In this document: piece after piece, positions 15,064 to 24,016 of the stretch
How positions within the stretch are numbered: position 1 is the first letter of the stretch
How the letters are laid out: each line of letters opens with the position of its first letter
Assembly: GCF_001426265.1 (NCBI RefSeq)
Contig: NZ_LMDG01000034.1
Coordinates: 110,888 to 174,887, forward strand
Source of the DNA: Rhizobium sp. Root1220
Lineage (GTDB): Bacteria; Pseudomonadota; Alphaproteobacteria; Rhizobiales; Rhizobiaceae
DNA length: 64,000 bases
Direction: 5' to 3'
Program-made: the position numbers and the translations under genes
Notes under the pieces: model-generated
What the model was told of the DNA's origin: nothing
The model's input: only the letters and a program-made list of their open reading frames with translations
Database searches by the model: none

Positions 15064-16809
15064 ATGGGCCGGATACGCATTTCAACAATCTCGTTTTTTA
15101 CCGGTTTTTCCCTTGCGTTCTCGCAACTGGCACCGTCTTTTGCGGCATCGCCTGCCCCTGTCGAAGCCGCACATGGCATGGTCGTCACCGCTCAGCATCT
15201 GGCGACCGATGTCGGTGTCGAGATTTTGAAGAACGGTGGCAATGCCGTGGATGCGGCAGTCGCCGTCGGTTATGCGCTGGCCGTCGTCTACCCGTCGGCG
15301 GGCAATATCGGCGGTGGCGGCTTCATGACGATCCGTTTGAAGGATGGGAAAACGACGTTCCTCGATTTCCGGGAACGGGCGCCGCTGGCGGCGACCAAGA
15401 CCATGTATCTAGATGCCAAAGGCGATATCGTGCCGCGCGCCAGCCTGGATGGCTATCTCGCCGTCGGCGTGCCGGGTTCGGTGATGGGGTTCGAAACCGC
15501 ACGCGAGAAATATGGCACGAAGTCCCGCCAGGATCTGCTGGCACCGGCCATCCGCTATGCCAGGGAGGGCTTCACGCTCGAGCAGGGAGACGCGGCCAGC
15601 CTGGCTGGCGGTGCCAAGCGCCTCGCCAGGGACGAGGCCGCCGCCGGGATTTTTCTGAAGCCGGATGGCAAGCCCTTTGCCGCTGGCGAGACGCTGATAC
15701 AGCCGGAACTCGCGGCCGTGCTCTCTAGCATCGCCGAAAAGGGATCTGACGCCTTCTACAAGGGCTTGCCCGCCGATGCGATCGTCAAGGCGAGCCAGGC
15801 CAAGGGCGGCGTGCTGGCCAAGCAGGATTTCGAGCAGTATGCAGTGCGCGAGTTGCAGCCGATCGAGTGCAATTATCGCGGCTATGACATTATCTCGTCG
15901 CCCCCGCCCTCTTCCGGCGGCGTCATCATCTGCGAGATACTGAACGTGCTGGAAGGCTATCCACTCTCCTTTCTCGGCTATGGTTCCGCCGAGACGGTGC
16001 ATCTGATGGTCGAGGCAATGCGCTATGCCTATGTCGATCGCAACGCCGCGCTCGGTGATCCCGATTTCGTGGAAAATCCGATCTCGACGCTGCTGGACAA
16101 GAATTACGCGAAAGCCATCCGCTCGAAGATCGACACCTACAAGGCAGGCACGTCGGCGAACCTGAAGCCACTCGGCGCCAGGGAAAGCGTCGAGACCACG
16201 CATTATTCGATCATCGACGACGAGGGAAATGCTGTCGCGGTCACCTATACGCTGAATGGATCATTCGGCGCTGGCGTCGTTGCGCCGGGTACAGGCATCC
16301 TGCTCAACAACGAGATGGACGACTTCACCTCAAAGCCGGGCGTGCCGAACCTCTATGGCCTCGTCCAGGGCGAGGCGAATGCGATTGCGCCGAAGAAGAC
16401 ACCTCTTTCCTCCATGAGCCCTACGATTGTTATCAAGGATGGCAAGCCGTTCATGGTGATCGGCAGCCCGGGCGGATCGCGCATCATCACGATAACACTC
16501 GAGGCGATCATGAATGTGGTCGATTTCGGCATGGATATCAGCCAGGCCGTCAACGCCCCGCGCATCCATCATCAGTGGCAGCCGGACAAGATCTATCTCG
16601 AACCCTACACGCTTTCGCCCGACACGATCAGAACGCTGATTGCCATGGGGCACACGCTGGATGATGGCACCGGCCCGCCGCAGTGGGGCCAGGCCGCCGG
16701 AATCCTTGTCGGCGGCAAGAGCCTTGCCGATATCGAGAAAGGCGGTGGCGCGCGCTACAACGGCGCCATGGACAGTCGCGCTACCGCGGGTTCCGCACGC
16801 GGCTATTAG
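15064..16809 (+). CDS. ggt: Gamma-glutamyltransferase (glutathione hydrolase)
   Basis: This 581-residue periplasmic enzyme cleaves gamma-glutamyl bonds of glutathione and related compounds. A signal peptide (FFTGFSLAFSQLAPSFAAS) is followed by the family core: NAVDAAVAVGYALAVVYPSAG, GGFMTIR and FLDFRERAP. The precursor self-cleaves before a catalytic Thr. The matching motif is VETTHYSI, with Thr379 just before His. The substrate loop S-P-P-P-S-S-G-G (SPPPSSGGV) and the late LSSMSPTIV and GSPGGSRI are present. ATG 15064 follows GGAGGGGG; a start at 14959 inside hxlR was rejected. Confidence 0.94.
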   Translation: MGRIRISTISFFTGFSLAFSQLAPSFAASPAPVEAAHGMVVTAQHLATDVGVEILKNGGNAVDAAVAVGYALAVVYPSAGNIGGGGFMTIRLKDGKTTFLDFRERAPLAATKTMYLDAKGDIVPRASLDGYLAVGVPGSVMGFETAREKYGTKSRQDLLAPAIRYAREGFTLEQGDAASLAGGAKRLARDEAAAGIFLKPDGKPFAAGETLIQPELAAVLSSIAEKGSDAFYKGLPADAIVKASQAKGGVLAKQDFEQYAVRELQPIECNYRGYDIISSPPPSSGGVIICEILNVLEGYPLSFLGYGSAETVHLMVEAMRYAYVDRNAALGDPDFVENPISTLLDKNYAKAIRSKIDTYKAGTSANLKPLGARESVETTHYSIIDDEGNAVAVTYTLNGSFGAGVVAPGTGILLNNEMDDFTSKPGVPNLYGLVQGEANAIAPKKTPLSSMSPTIVIKDGKPFMVIGSPGGSRIITITLEAIMNVVDFGMDISQAVNAPRIHHQWQPDKIYLEPYTLSPDTIRTLIAMGHTLDDGTGPPQWGQAAGILVGGKSLADIEKGGGARYNGAMDSRATAGSARGY

Positions 16810-16895
16810 TGCCGGCGAACCGACAATCATCCTGCCGGCCCACGACCCAGACAATCTGGCACGTCTCGCTGAGCGACGCACCTTTCGGTAGGGCA

Positions 16896-17603
16896 TCACC
16901 GGATGCGGGCGCGCACATAGTCGCCCCTGATCGTCACCAGCGGCTTGGCGCCCGGCATACTCGGGGCGAGGCTGTCGACATAGGACGCCTTGGCGGTCAC
17001 CGTGTAGTCCACCGGCACGTCGTTGCCGAAACCGAGATCGGCGTCGAGCGACTGCGCAGCGATGTCGACTGTTTCATCGCGCTTGACCTGATCATAGCTG
17101 AGCCGCACGCGGACTGCGGCACCGAGAATATCAACCGCGGAAGCGTGACCGTCGAGCGTAACGTCCGCAGCCTTGCCGGAAATCCCTACGCTATCGAAGT
17201 TTCCGCTCAATTGCGCCCTGACGGCTTGTTGATCGATCCGAATGGCGACGCCCGGCAGGGCGTTGGCCGAAACCTCCGGCGTGCAGTCGGAGAGATCCAG
17301 CAACGGCGTCCGCATCACTTCGACCCTGAGCGTCGTCCCGTCGATCCGCATCCTGCTGCGATCGCGGCAACTGCTGAAGAACCAACTGGAATACCAGGAC
17401 GCAAACCAGCCGTCGCGTCGCGCATTCGTTGCGGCACGATAGGGTTCGCCAGCATTCGCTGAAATGTTGACATCGCTGGCATCGCCAGTGATGACGATCG
17501 TGCGAACCGCCGCGATGTCGAGGGCCTTGACGGGCGTTGGTGCGTCGGCAAATGCGGACACCAGCGTCATGAGGAATGCCGGTATGAAAAGGATCAGTGT
17601 CAT
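16896..17603 (-). CDS. Exported protein, beta-rich, DUF4097-like pattern
   Basis: This 235-residue protein has a short signal peptide (MTLILFIPAFLMTLVSAFADA). A run of alternating short strands follows, such as VRTIVITGDASDVNIS, VRAQLSGNFDSVGISG and VDILGAAVRVRLSYD, which suggests a right-handed beta-solenoid like DUF4097/DUF2807 proteins. No catalytic motif is visible. Two Cys residues (in SSCRD and SDCTP) could form a disulfide. It is divergent from the membrane-bound AraC regulator and convergent with ggt. The function is unknown. Confidence 0.7.
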   Translation of the reverse strand: MTLILFIPAFLMTLVSAFADAPTPVKALDIAAVRTIVITGDASDVNISANAGEPYRAATNARRDGWFASWYSSWFFSSCRDRSRMRIDGTTLRVEVMRTPLLDLSDCTPEVSANALPGVAIRIDQQAVRAQLSGNFDSVGISGKAADVTLDGHASAVDILGAAVRVRLSYDQVKRDETVDIAAQSLDADLGFGNDVPVDYTVTAKASYVDSLAPSMPGAKPLVTIRGDYVRARIR

Positions 17604-17761
17604 CGGTTTCTCCTTGAACAGGTCGCCATCTCATCGACGACTGATTGCAAGGTGACTTCCGCTCGCGACTGGCGAGACCTCGATCGTGATTTGGGTCGCC
17701 CGCGATTGCGATCGAGGTCATTCTCATGCTGATATGAAGCTCGCTCACCGGACAGGCCGTC

Positions 17762-18835
17762 ATGATTTTCGTTCCGATCCCCTTTGTCGTAGCCGCGCTG
17801 CTGCTGATCCTGTTTGTACGCATGCTGCGGCAGGGAGAATGGCGGGAACCGGAAAAACATCCCTTCCTGTTGCTGATCGGAGCCTACACCCTGCAATCGA
17901 TCCTGATCGGCATCCGCTGGGGCTATGACGTCACCGAGATACTGCCAGCCCAGTCCGTCCTCGCCGCACTGATCGCAAGCCTTGCATGGGTCAGCTTCCG
18001 TTCGCTTGCCATTGATGGACCGGTCTCCCTGCTCCGTTTCTGGCCGCACCTTTTGCCTGCGGCGCTGATTGTTGCCATGCTGACCTTCTGGCGCGAACCC
18101 ATCGGCCCGGCGTTGACACTCATCTTCATCGGATACGGAGCGGCGCTCCTGTGGCTTGGCCGCCACGGCCCGGATTCGCTGGTGTCGTCACGCCTCGACG
18201 GCGCATTGCTGTCTTACCGCTCCCTGCTGATAACAGCTATCGCACTGATCGCGTCTGCTGCGGCCGACATCGCCATCAACATGGATCTCGCGCAAACTGG
18301 CGGCGTTCATTCCGGCGCCATTGTCGCCGTCGGCAACGTCATCACGCTCCTCATCCTCGGCGGTGCAGCCTCCATCGCGAGCGGCAGTCAGTCCCTCGAA
18401 ACCGCATCCGCAGAGTTGCCGCCTGGATCGGCACCTGTGCCGACCGCGGAAGACAGCGCCATAGCGAAGACGCTCGACGCCCTGATGCAATCGCGTCAGA
18501 TCTACCGCGATCCCGAACTCAATCTCGGTCGCATCGCCCGCAGGATGAGCCTTCCCGCACGCCGCGTATCGATCGCCGTCAACCGCGTTCACGGCGTCAG
18601 CGTCTCGCAATACGTCAATGACTTCCGCATCCGGGCGGCCTGCGAACTTCTAGCGCGAACGGCCGAGCCTGTGACCCGATTAATGTTCGATTGCGGCTTC
18701 ATCAGCAAATCGAACTTCAATCGCGAGTTCCTGAGACTGACCGGCACCAATCCCACGGAATTCCGACGGCGCAATCCCAATAACTCCGCCATATCAGCGG
18801 CTTCGTTACAAGAGACGCCTTTTGTGTCACGGTGA
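17762..18835 (+). CDS. AraC-family regulator with N-terminal multi-span membrane domain
   Basis: This is a 357-residue membrane-anchored transcription factor. Residues about 1-215 hold roughly seven hydrophobic segments (for example FVVAALLLILFVRML and LLITAIALIASAAADIAI). About 250-345 is an AraC helix-turn-helix pair: LNLGRIARRMSLPARRVS, then VTRLMFDCGFISKSNFNREF and the typical tail GTNPTEFRRRN. Members of this architecture sense signals at the membrane. It is divergent (158 bases) from the exported beta-rich protein, its most likely target. Confidence 0.87.
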   Translation: MIFVPIPFVVAALLLILFVRMLRQGEWREPEKHPFLLLIGAYTLQSILIGIRWGYDVTEILPAQSVLAALIASLAWVSFRSLAIDGPVSLLRFWPHLLPAALIVAMLTFWREPIGPALTLIFIGYGAALLWLGRHGPDSLVSSRLDGALLSYRSLLITAIALIASAAADIAINMDLAQTGGVHSGAIVAVGNVITLLILGGAASIASGSQSLETASAELPPGSAPVPTAEDSAIAKTLDALMQSRQIYRDPELNLGRIARRMSLPARRVSIAVNRVHGVSVSQYVNDFRIRAACELLARTAEPVTRLMFDCGFISKSNFNREFLRLTGTNPTEFRRRNPNNSAISAASLQETPFVSR

Positions 18836-18904
18836 CAAAGTCGCCGTTCACAACCAGCCTGCAACGCCCTATGCATGGGCGACACATCACGCGAAAGAGC
18901 CCTC

Positions 18905-19879
18905 ATGTCCAGCATTGAAATGATCGTCGCGGCCCGCGCGCGCCTGCGCGGACACGCACGCCGCACACCGCTTCTCTCCTCCCCCTTTCTCAACGAGATC
19001 GCCGGGCGCCGGATTTTCGTGAAAGCCGAATGCCTGCAGCACACCGGGTCTTTCAAATTTCGCGGCGGCTGGTCGGCCTTATCGGCACTGGAACCGACAG
19101 TCCGCGCGCGCGGCGTTATCGCTTTTTCGTCCGGCAACCATGCCCAGGGGGTGGCCCTTGCCGCAAAGCTTCATGGCGTGCCTTCCGTGATCATCATGCC
19201 GTCCGATGCGCCGAAGCTGAAGATCGCCAACACTCGCGCCCTCGGCGCGGAAGTCGTCCTCTACGATCGTGCGACGCAGGACCGCGACGAGATCGGCGCC
19301 CAGCTTTCCGGCGAGCGGAAGCTGACGCTGATCAAGCCGTTCGACGAACCACAGGTCATTGCGGGTCAGGGAACGACCGGCCTGGAGATCGCCGAACAGG
19401 CCGATGAAGAGGGTGTGAAGTCGGCCGAAGTCCTGGTGCCTTGCGGCGGCGGTGGCCTGACATCCGGCATTGCGCTGGCACTCGAAGCAAGCGCGCCCAC
19501 GTTCCGCGTGCGGCCCTGCGAACCGGATGGCTTCGACGACGCGACGCGCTCGCTTGCCTCCGGCAAGATCGAACGCAACGCCACGCTGACCGGCTCCATC
19601 TGCGACGCGATCATCACGCCGCAGCCGGGCAACATCACGTTCCCGATCATGCAGCGGCTCGTGGGCGCCGGCATCGTCGTCAGCGATGACGACGCGCTGC
19701 GCGCCATGGCCCTGGCCTTCACGCGGCTGAAGATCGTTGTCGAGCCCGGTGGGGCAGTGGCACTTGCCGCCGCACTTTTCCACGGCGACCAGGTAGGCGA
19801 GGAAAACGTCGTCGTTGTCACGTCAGGCGGCAACGTCGATGCCGACATATTCGCCAAAGCACTTGAGTTGCATGGATAA
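18905..19879 (+). CDS. PLP-dependent threonine/serine dehydratase family enzyme
   Basis: This 324-residue fold-type II PLP enzyme carries the Schiff-base Lys in GSFKFRGG, the substrate loop SSGNHAQG, and the phosphate cradle PCGGGGLTSGI. Its length and lack of an ACT domain fit catabolic threonine dehydratase, serine racemase or threo-3-hydroxyaspartate ammonia-lyase; I cannot separate these. ATG 18905 follows GAAAGAG and gives the expected N-terminus. GGCGGG/CCCGCC at 19881-19898 just after its stop may be a terminator. Confidence 0.88.
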   Translation: MSSIEMIVAARARLRGHARRTPLLSSPFLNEIAGRRIFVKAECLQHTGSFKFRGGWSALSALEPTVRARGVIAFSSGNHAQGVALAAKLHGVPSVIIMPSDAPKLKIANTRALGAEVVLYDRATQDRDEIGAQLSGERKLTLIKPFDEPQVIAGQGTTGLEIAEQADEEGVKSAEVLVPCGGGGLTSGIALALEASAPTFRVRPCEPDGFDDATRSLASGKIERNATLTGSICDAIITPQPGNITFPIMQRLVGAGIVVSDDDALRAMALAFTRLKIVVEPGGAVALAAALFHGDQVGEENVVVVTSGGNVDADIFAKALELHG

Positions 19880-19880
19880 G

Positions 19881-19898
19881 GGCGGGTCGAAGCCCGCC
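19881..19898. terminator. Short inverted repeat between convergent genes
   Basis: GGCGGG and CCCGCC flank TCGAAG between the convergent dehydratase and dehydrogenase stops. It is symmetrical and could serve both strands, but no T run follows on either side. Confidence 0.35.
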
Positions 19899-19916
19899 TC
19901 ATACCCTTGGGCGGCT

Positions 19917-20714
19917 TCAGGCTGCCGTATAACGCTTAGCCGGTGCGGACCGCGAGAGGTTCGGTAGCAGCGCCTGACGGGCGGCCTCATATGACTTGAG
20001 CAATTCGGCGTCTTCGAGCGCCGGGATCGTTGCAAACTCGCCCTGATCGAAGCCGGCAAGTGCAGCATCGACCATGTCATCTGCCGACATGACGATCTCC
20101 GTGGGAAGGTGCTCGACCGGTGTCCCGGCTATGCCCCAGAATTCGGTCGCAGTCGCGCCCGGCAGGACGACCTGCACCTGGATATTCTTGTCGGCCAGCT
20201 CATGCTTGAGCGACTGGCTGAAAGCCAGCACATAGGCTTTGCTGCCGCCATAGACGCCGTTCAGAACCTCCGGCCCGATCGCCACGATCGAGGCGATGTT
20301 GATGATCGAGCCGCCGCCGCGTTCCACAAAACCTGGTACCGCCGCATAAGTAAGGCGCGTTAGCGCCGTAACGTTGAGTTCGATCATCTGCTGCATCTTG
20401 TCGACGTCCGCTCCAAGCAGTGGCGCTGTACCCCCAAAGCCGGCATTGTTGACCAGAAGCGCAATACTCCGATCGGACTTCAGGATTGCTTCGACACGGC
20501 TGAGATCCGCCTTGACCCCGAGATCGGCCGGGACGGTTTCGATCGTGCGGCCGGTTTCCTTGGTTAGCTTGCTCGCAAGCGTCGAGAGCCGCTCCGCATT
20601 GCGGGCAACGAGGATAAGATCGTAGCCGCGCTTGGCGAGCCTGTCGGCATAGATCGCGCCGATGCCCGATGATGCGCCCGTGACGAGCGCAGTGCCTTTG
20701 GATGCCTGTGTCAT
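19917..20714 (-). CDS. SDR-family oxidoreductase (divergent from GlxA-type regulator)
   Basis: This 265-residue short-chain dehydrogenase has TGASSGIG at about 13-20, the NNAGFGG motif, the catalytic Ser in NIASIVAIG, and Y-x3-K in YGGSKAYVLAFS. NAERL after the second strand (ILVARNAERL) is typical of NADP-preferring members. It is unlike the other dehydrogenase in this window (13.7-14.6 kb) in length and detail, but both lie divergent from a regulator with a similar promoter element. The substrate is unknown. Confidence 0.87.
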   Translation of the reverse strand: MTQASKGTALVTGASSGIGAIYADRLAKRGYDLILVARNAERLSTLASKLTKETGRTIETVPADLGVKADLSRVEAILKSDRSIALLVNNAGFGGTAPLLGADVDKMQQMIELNVTALTRLTYAAVPGFVERGGGSIINIASIVAIGPEVLNGVYGGSKAYVLAFSQSLKHELADKNIQVQVVLPGATATEFWGIAGTPVEHLPTEIVMSADDMVDAALAGFDQGEFATIPALEDAELLKSYEAARQALLPNLSRSAPAKRYTAA

Positions 20715-20781
20715 TGCTTTGCTCCTTCAAAAGTGCCGGCCCTTGCCGTGCTGGTAAGCAGTTCTACAGGGAATTGCTTGC

Positions 20782-20814
20782 GTCCTAAATGTCATATATA
20801 CCACTTTTTAGGAC
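20782..20814. promoter_or_regulatory. Inverted repeat GTCCTAAA-N17-TTTAGGAC, candidate operator
   Basis: GTCCTAAA (20782-20789) and TTTAGGAC (20807-20814) are perfect inverted arms separated by 17 bases that include the AT-rich CATATATACC. The repeat is centred in the divergent promoter of the dehydrogenase and the GlxA-type regulator. Read on the minus strand, the right arm gives CCTAAAAAGTGG, close to the repeats upstream of the HxlR regulator. Confidence 0.5.
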
Positions 20815-20831
20815 AAACGGAGTCTTGATTT

Positions 20832-21776
20832 ATGCAGCGCATTGCCGTTCTTCTCTTCCCGGGCTTCCAGATGATGAGCCTGGCCGCCGTCTCGGCGTTC
20901 GAGTTCACCAACATCCACCTCGACGAACAGGTTTACGAGATCGCGTATCTGTCCGAGCCCGGAGGGCCCATACCCGGATCGTTCGGCATAACCGTCGACA
21001 CAACGCGGTTTGGTGACCCGGCGTTCGATACGCTTCTGATTTCGGGAGCCCCCGGCATCAAGCTGCCGACGACGGCCGAAGGCGGCTTCATTCGCGCGGC
21101 TGTATCCTCGTCCCGACGCGTCGCCTCGATCTGCACTGGCGCCTTTCTTCTGGCCGAAGCCGGGGTGCTGGATGGACGTCGCGCGACGACGCACTGGCTT
21201 CTTGCCCACGAACTGCAAGCGCGCTACCCGAAGATAAAAATGGAGGAAGACCGCATCTTCATCATCGATGGATCGGTCTGGACCTCGGCAGGCATGACGG
21301 CCGGCGTCGATCTTGCTCTGGCGATGATCGAGAAGGACCATGGCACAGACGTCGCCCGCGCGGTGGCCCGCAAGCTGGTCGTCTATCATCGACGCGCCGG
21401 CGGCCAGTCGCAGTTCTCAGCCCTTCTGGAACTGGAGCCGAAGTCGGATCGTATCCAGAAGGCGCTCGCCTACGCCCGCGGAAACCTGAAAAGCGAACTG
21501 TCGGTCGATGAGTTGGCAGACGCGGCCAGTCTCAGCCCTCGTCAATTCAGCCGCGCTTTCCGCGCCGAGACAGGGAGATCGCCTGCCAAAGCCGTCGAGA
21601 ATCTCCGCGTCGAGGCTGCGCGACTAATGATGGAGCAGGGCCGTCACCCGATCGATGTGGTCGCCACGGAGACCGGCTTTGCGGATCGCGAGCGTATGCG
21701 CCGCGCGTTTCTCCGCGCCTTCGGCCAACCGCCGCAGGAAATCCGCCGCAATGCCCAACGCGAGCTTCTGGCGTAG
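20832..21776 (+). CDS. GlxA-family AraC-type regulator (DJ-1/PfpI plus AraC helix-turn-helix)
   Basis: This 314-residue regulator has an N-terminal class I glutamine-amidotransferase-like (DJ-1/PfpI) domain (about 3-190). The nucleophile-elbow segment is SICTGAFLLAEAG, where Cys is retained. The C-terminal AraC pair is at about 210-310 (VDELADAASLSPRQFSRAF, then PIDVVATETGFADRERMRRAF). Such regulators respond to small nitrogenous or electrophilic ligands and usually activate neighbours. The divergent dehydrogenase is the candidate target. Confidence 0.9.
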   Translation: MQRIAVLLFPGFQMMSLAAVSAFEFTNIHLDEQVYEIAYLSEPGGPIPGSFGITVDTTRFGDPAFDTLLISGAPGIKLPTTAEGGFIRAAVSSSRRVASICTGAFLLAEAGVLDGRRATTHWLLAHELQARYPKIKMEEDRIFIIDGSVWTSAGMTAGVDLALAMIEKDHGTDVARAVARKLVVYHRRAGGQSQFSALLELEPKSDRIQKALAYARGNLKSELSVDELADAASLSPRQFSRAFRAETGRSPAKAVENLRVEAARLMMEQGRHPIDVVATETGFADRERMRRAFLRAFGQPPQEIRRNAQRELLA

Positions 21777-21836
21777 CGCCACTCGGCCCCGATGCAAGGC
21801 TTTCCCGCTACGGACGACGGCACCTGACGCCCGACA

Positions 21837-21870
21837 GCAAAAACCCGCCGCCTTCGTCGGGCAGCGGGCT
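21837..21870 (-). terminator. Intrinsic terminator of pyk
   Basis: On the minus strand CCCGCTGCC pairs with GGCGGCGGG (one wobble) around CGACGAA and is followed by TTTTTG. It lies 24 bases after the pyruvate kinase stop. Confidence 0.7.
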
Positions 21871-21893
21871 CTCATACAATCAAGCAGACAGCG

Positions 21894-23336
21894 TTAGATG
21901 CCGCTCTGTCCGTCCGAACCGATATAGGCGATGCGGATCATGTTGGTAGCGCCGGGCGTTCCAAGTGGCACGCCGGCGGAAATGATGATCCGGTCGCCCG
22001 GCTTGCCGAAGCCTTCGTCGGCGACGATGCGGCAGGCGCGGTTCACCATGTCGTCGAGGTCAGTCGCATCATGGGTGACGACGCAATGCAGGCCCCAGAC
22101 GATAGCAAGGCGACGCGCAGTCTGGATGACCGGCGACAGCGCCAGGATCGGCACCTGCGGACGCTCGCGCGAGGCGCGCAGGCCGGTGGTGCCGGAGGAG
22201 GTGTAACAGACGATGGCCGACAGACGCAGCGTTTCGGCAATCTGGCGTGCGGCGAGCGAAATCGCGTCGGCGCCGGTTGCCTCGGGCTGAGCGCGCTGCG
22301 CGTAGATGATACCGGGATAGTGCGGCTCGCGCTCGATGGCGCTGGCAATCGACGCCATGGTCGCGACCGATTCGACCGGATAGTCTCCGGACGCGGATTC
22401 AGCCGACAACATGACGGCGTCGGCGCCTTCGAACACGGCAGTCGCCACGTCAGAGACTTCGGCACGCGTCGGAACCGGCGCCGAAATCATCGATTCCAGC
22501 ATCTGCGTGGCGACGACAACCGGCTTGCCCGAACGGCGGCAGGCACGGATCAGCTGCTTCTGGATACCAGGAACGGATTCGAGCGGCATCTCCACGCCGA
22601 GATCGCCACGGGCAACCATCAGTGCATCGGACAGCTCGATGATTTCCTCGATGCGCTCGATTGCCTGGGGCTTTTCGATCTTCGACATGATCCCGACGCG
22701 GCCGCGGGCGATCTTGCGCACCTCGGCCAGATCCTCCGGGCGCTGCACGAAGGAAAGTGCCACCCAGTCGACATCGTCGGTGGCCAGCACGGCATCGAGG
22801 TCGACGCGATCCTTGTCGGTCAGCACGCCGACAGTGAGCAGCGTATCGGGAAGGCTGACACCCTTGCGGTCGGAGATCTTGGTGCCGGAGATAACGGTGG
22901 TGACGATGCTCTTGCCGTCGCATTTGTCGGCACGCAGAGCCAGCTTGCCGTCATCGATCAACAGGCGGTGGCCCGGCTGCACCGATTCCAGGATTTCAGG
23001 ATGTGGCAGGAAAACGCGGGTTGCGTCGCCCGGAACATCATTGTTGTCGAGGGTAAACGTGTCGCCTGGCTTCAGATCTACCTTGCCTTCGGCAAACTTG
23101 CCAACGCGCAGCTTCGGACCCTGAAGGTCGGCGAGAATGCCGATCGGGCGGCCGGAGCGCGCTTCGACGGCACGGATGCGCTTGATCAGCGACCGCATCA
23201 CGTCATGGCTCGCATGGCTCATGTTGATACGGAAAACATCCGCACCGGCCTGGTGCAACTTCTCGATCATCGATTCCTCGGAGGAGGCAGGTCCGAGGGT
23301 GGCGAGGATTTTAACTTTGCGGTTACGCTTCATCAA
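21894..23336 (-). CDS. pyk: Pyruvate kinase
   Basis: This enzyme catalyses the last step of glycolysis, phosphoenolpyruvate plus ADP to pyruvate plus ATP. The 480-residue protein starts KVKILATLGPASS and has the substrate site FRINMSHASHD. The PK signature ending in the catalytic Lys is VGIMSKIEKPQAIERI, followed by MVARGDLGVEMPLE and VVATQMLESMI. A C-terminal domain from about 350 contains the effector-site region CYTSSGTTGLRASRERP. The length is standard. Its ATG overlaps the stop of the upstream DUF1036 gene by four bases. Confidence 0.96.
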   Translation of the reverse strand: MMKRNRKVKILATLGPASSEESMIEKLHQAGADVFRINMSHASHDVMRSLIKRIRAVEARSGRPIGILADLQGPKLRVGKFAEGKVDLKPGDTFTLDNNDVPGDATRVFLPHPEILESVQPGHRLLIDDGKLALRADKCDGKSIVTTVISGTKISDRKGVSLPDTLLTVGVLTDKDRVDLDAVLATDDVDWVALSFVQRPEDLAEVRKIARGRVGIMSKIEKPQAIERIEEIIELSDALMVARGDLGVEMPLESVPGIQKQLIRACRRSGKPVVVATQMLESMISAPVPTRAEVSDVATAVFEGADAVMLSAESASGDYPVESVATMASIASAIEREPHYPGIIYAQRAQPEATGADAISLAARQIAETLRLSAIVCYTSSGTTGLRASRERPQVPILALSPVIQTARRLAIVWGLHCVVTHDATDLDDMVNRACRIVADEGFGKPGDRIIISAGVPLGTPGATNMIRIAYIGSDGQSGI

Positions 23337-23875
23337 TTCGGGCTTTCTTGCGTGCCTGGGGTATCGGAAAGTTGAACCATCCAGCTACCCTGGCGGCCCG
23401 TGTCATATTCCTTGAAACCCATCTTCTGATAGCCACGGGCGTAGCAATCGTTGACACCCGTGATCTTGAACTCGTTCTCCGCCACGCACATCTGCACGTC
23501 GCCCGTCCATCGGCCTCCCCGGGCGGCGTCCTCTGCGTAGAGGTAGTAGTATCGCGACTGCAGTTCCCCTTCGATCAGCGTCGCGCAGGTCGTTGCCGGC
23601 ACCTGCCACCAGCCTTCCGTCATCCAGCCATCCTTGGCTCGATATCCAATCGCCACACCCACCAGATTTTGTGTCCCGTTGCAGACACGAAAATCGGCGC
23701 GAGCCACGTCGGCAATGAAGAACGGCGAGAAAGCCGCAAGAACAAAAAGAGCAAAACGGGCTAGCGGCCCGGAACGCGTAAGGAAACTTGGCGCGGTCTG
23801 GATCAACACGACTTCCAATTGGCTCCCGGTTATTCGTTGTCGTGCCTTCTTGCGCTGCCTCCCGGCGAAAGTCAA
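23333..23875 (-). CDS. DUF1036 exported protein
   Basis: This protein has up to 180 residues. An N-terminal hydrophobic stretch (FALFVLAAFSPFFIADVARA) is a signal peptide or anchor, preceded by an unusually long basic N-terminus, so the true start may be one of the inner codons. The mature domain has four Cys residues and aromatic clusters (DGWMTEGWWQVPATTCATL, RYYYLYAEDAARGG), the DUF1036 pattern. The family is common in alphaproteobacteria and has no known function. The stop overlaps pyk, so the two are coupled. Confidence 0.8.
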   Translation of the reverse strand: MTFAGRQRKKARQRITGSQLEVVLIQTAPSFLTRSGPLARFALFVLAAFSPFFIADVARADFRVCNGTQNLVGVAIGYRAKDGWMTEGWWQVPATTCATLIEGELQSRYYYLYAEDAARGGRWTGDVQMCVAENEFKITGVNDCYARGYQKMGFKEYDTGRQGSWMVQLSDTPGTQESPN

Positions 23876-24016
23876 CGCAATGCTAATCGATTATATTCCG
23901 TATTGCCGGCCGTGCCCGGACCATAGCCGTGATGAATGATGGCCAGCGCGCTTGAACCTCCCACGTGCCCGTGCGATCAGAGACATGCTTGCAAACGTCG
24001 ATCGGCAATCCCTTCC

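Noticed and set aside
22071..23375. 434-codon open frame antisense to pyk
   Set aside because: Pyruvate kinase motifs are intact on the other strand. The antisense frame is Gly/Arg/His/Asp-rich without pattern.
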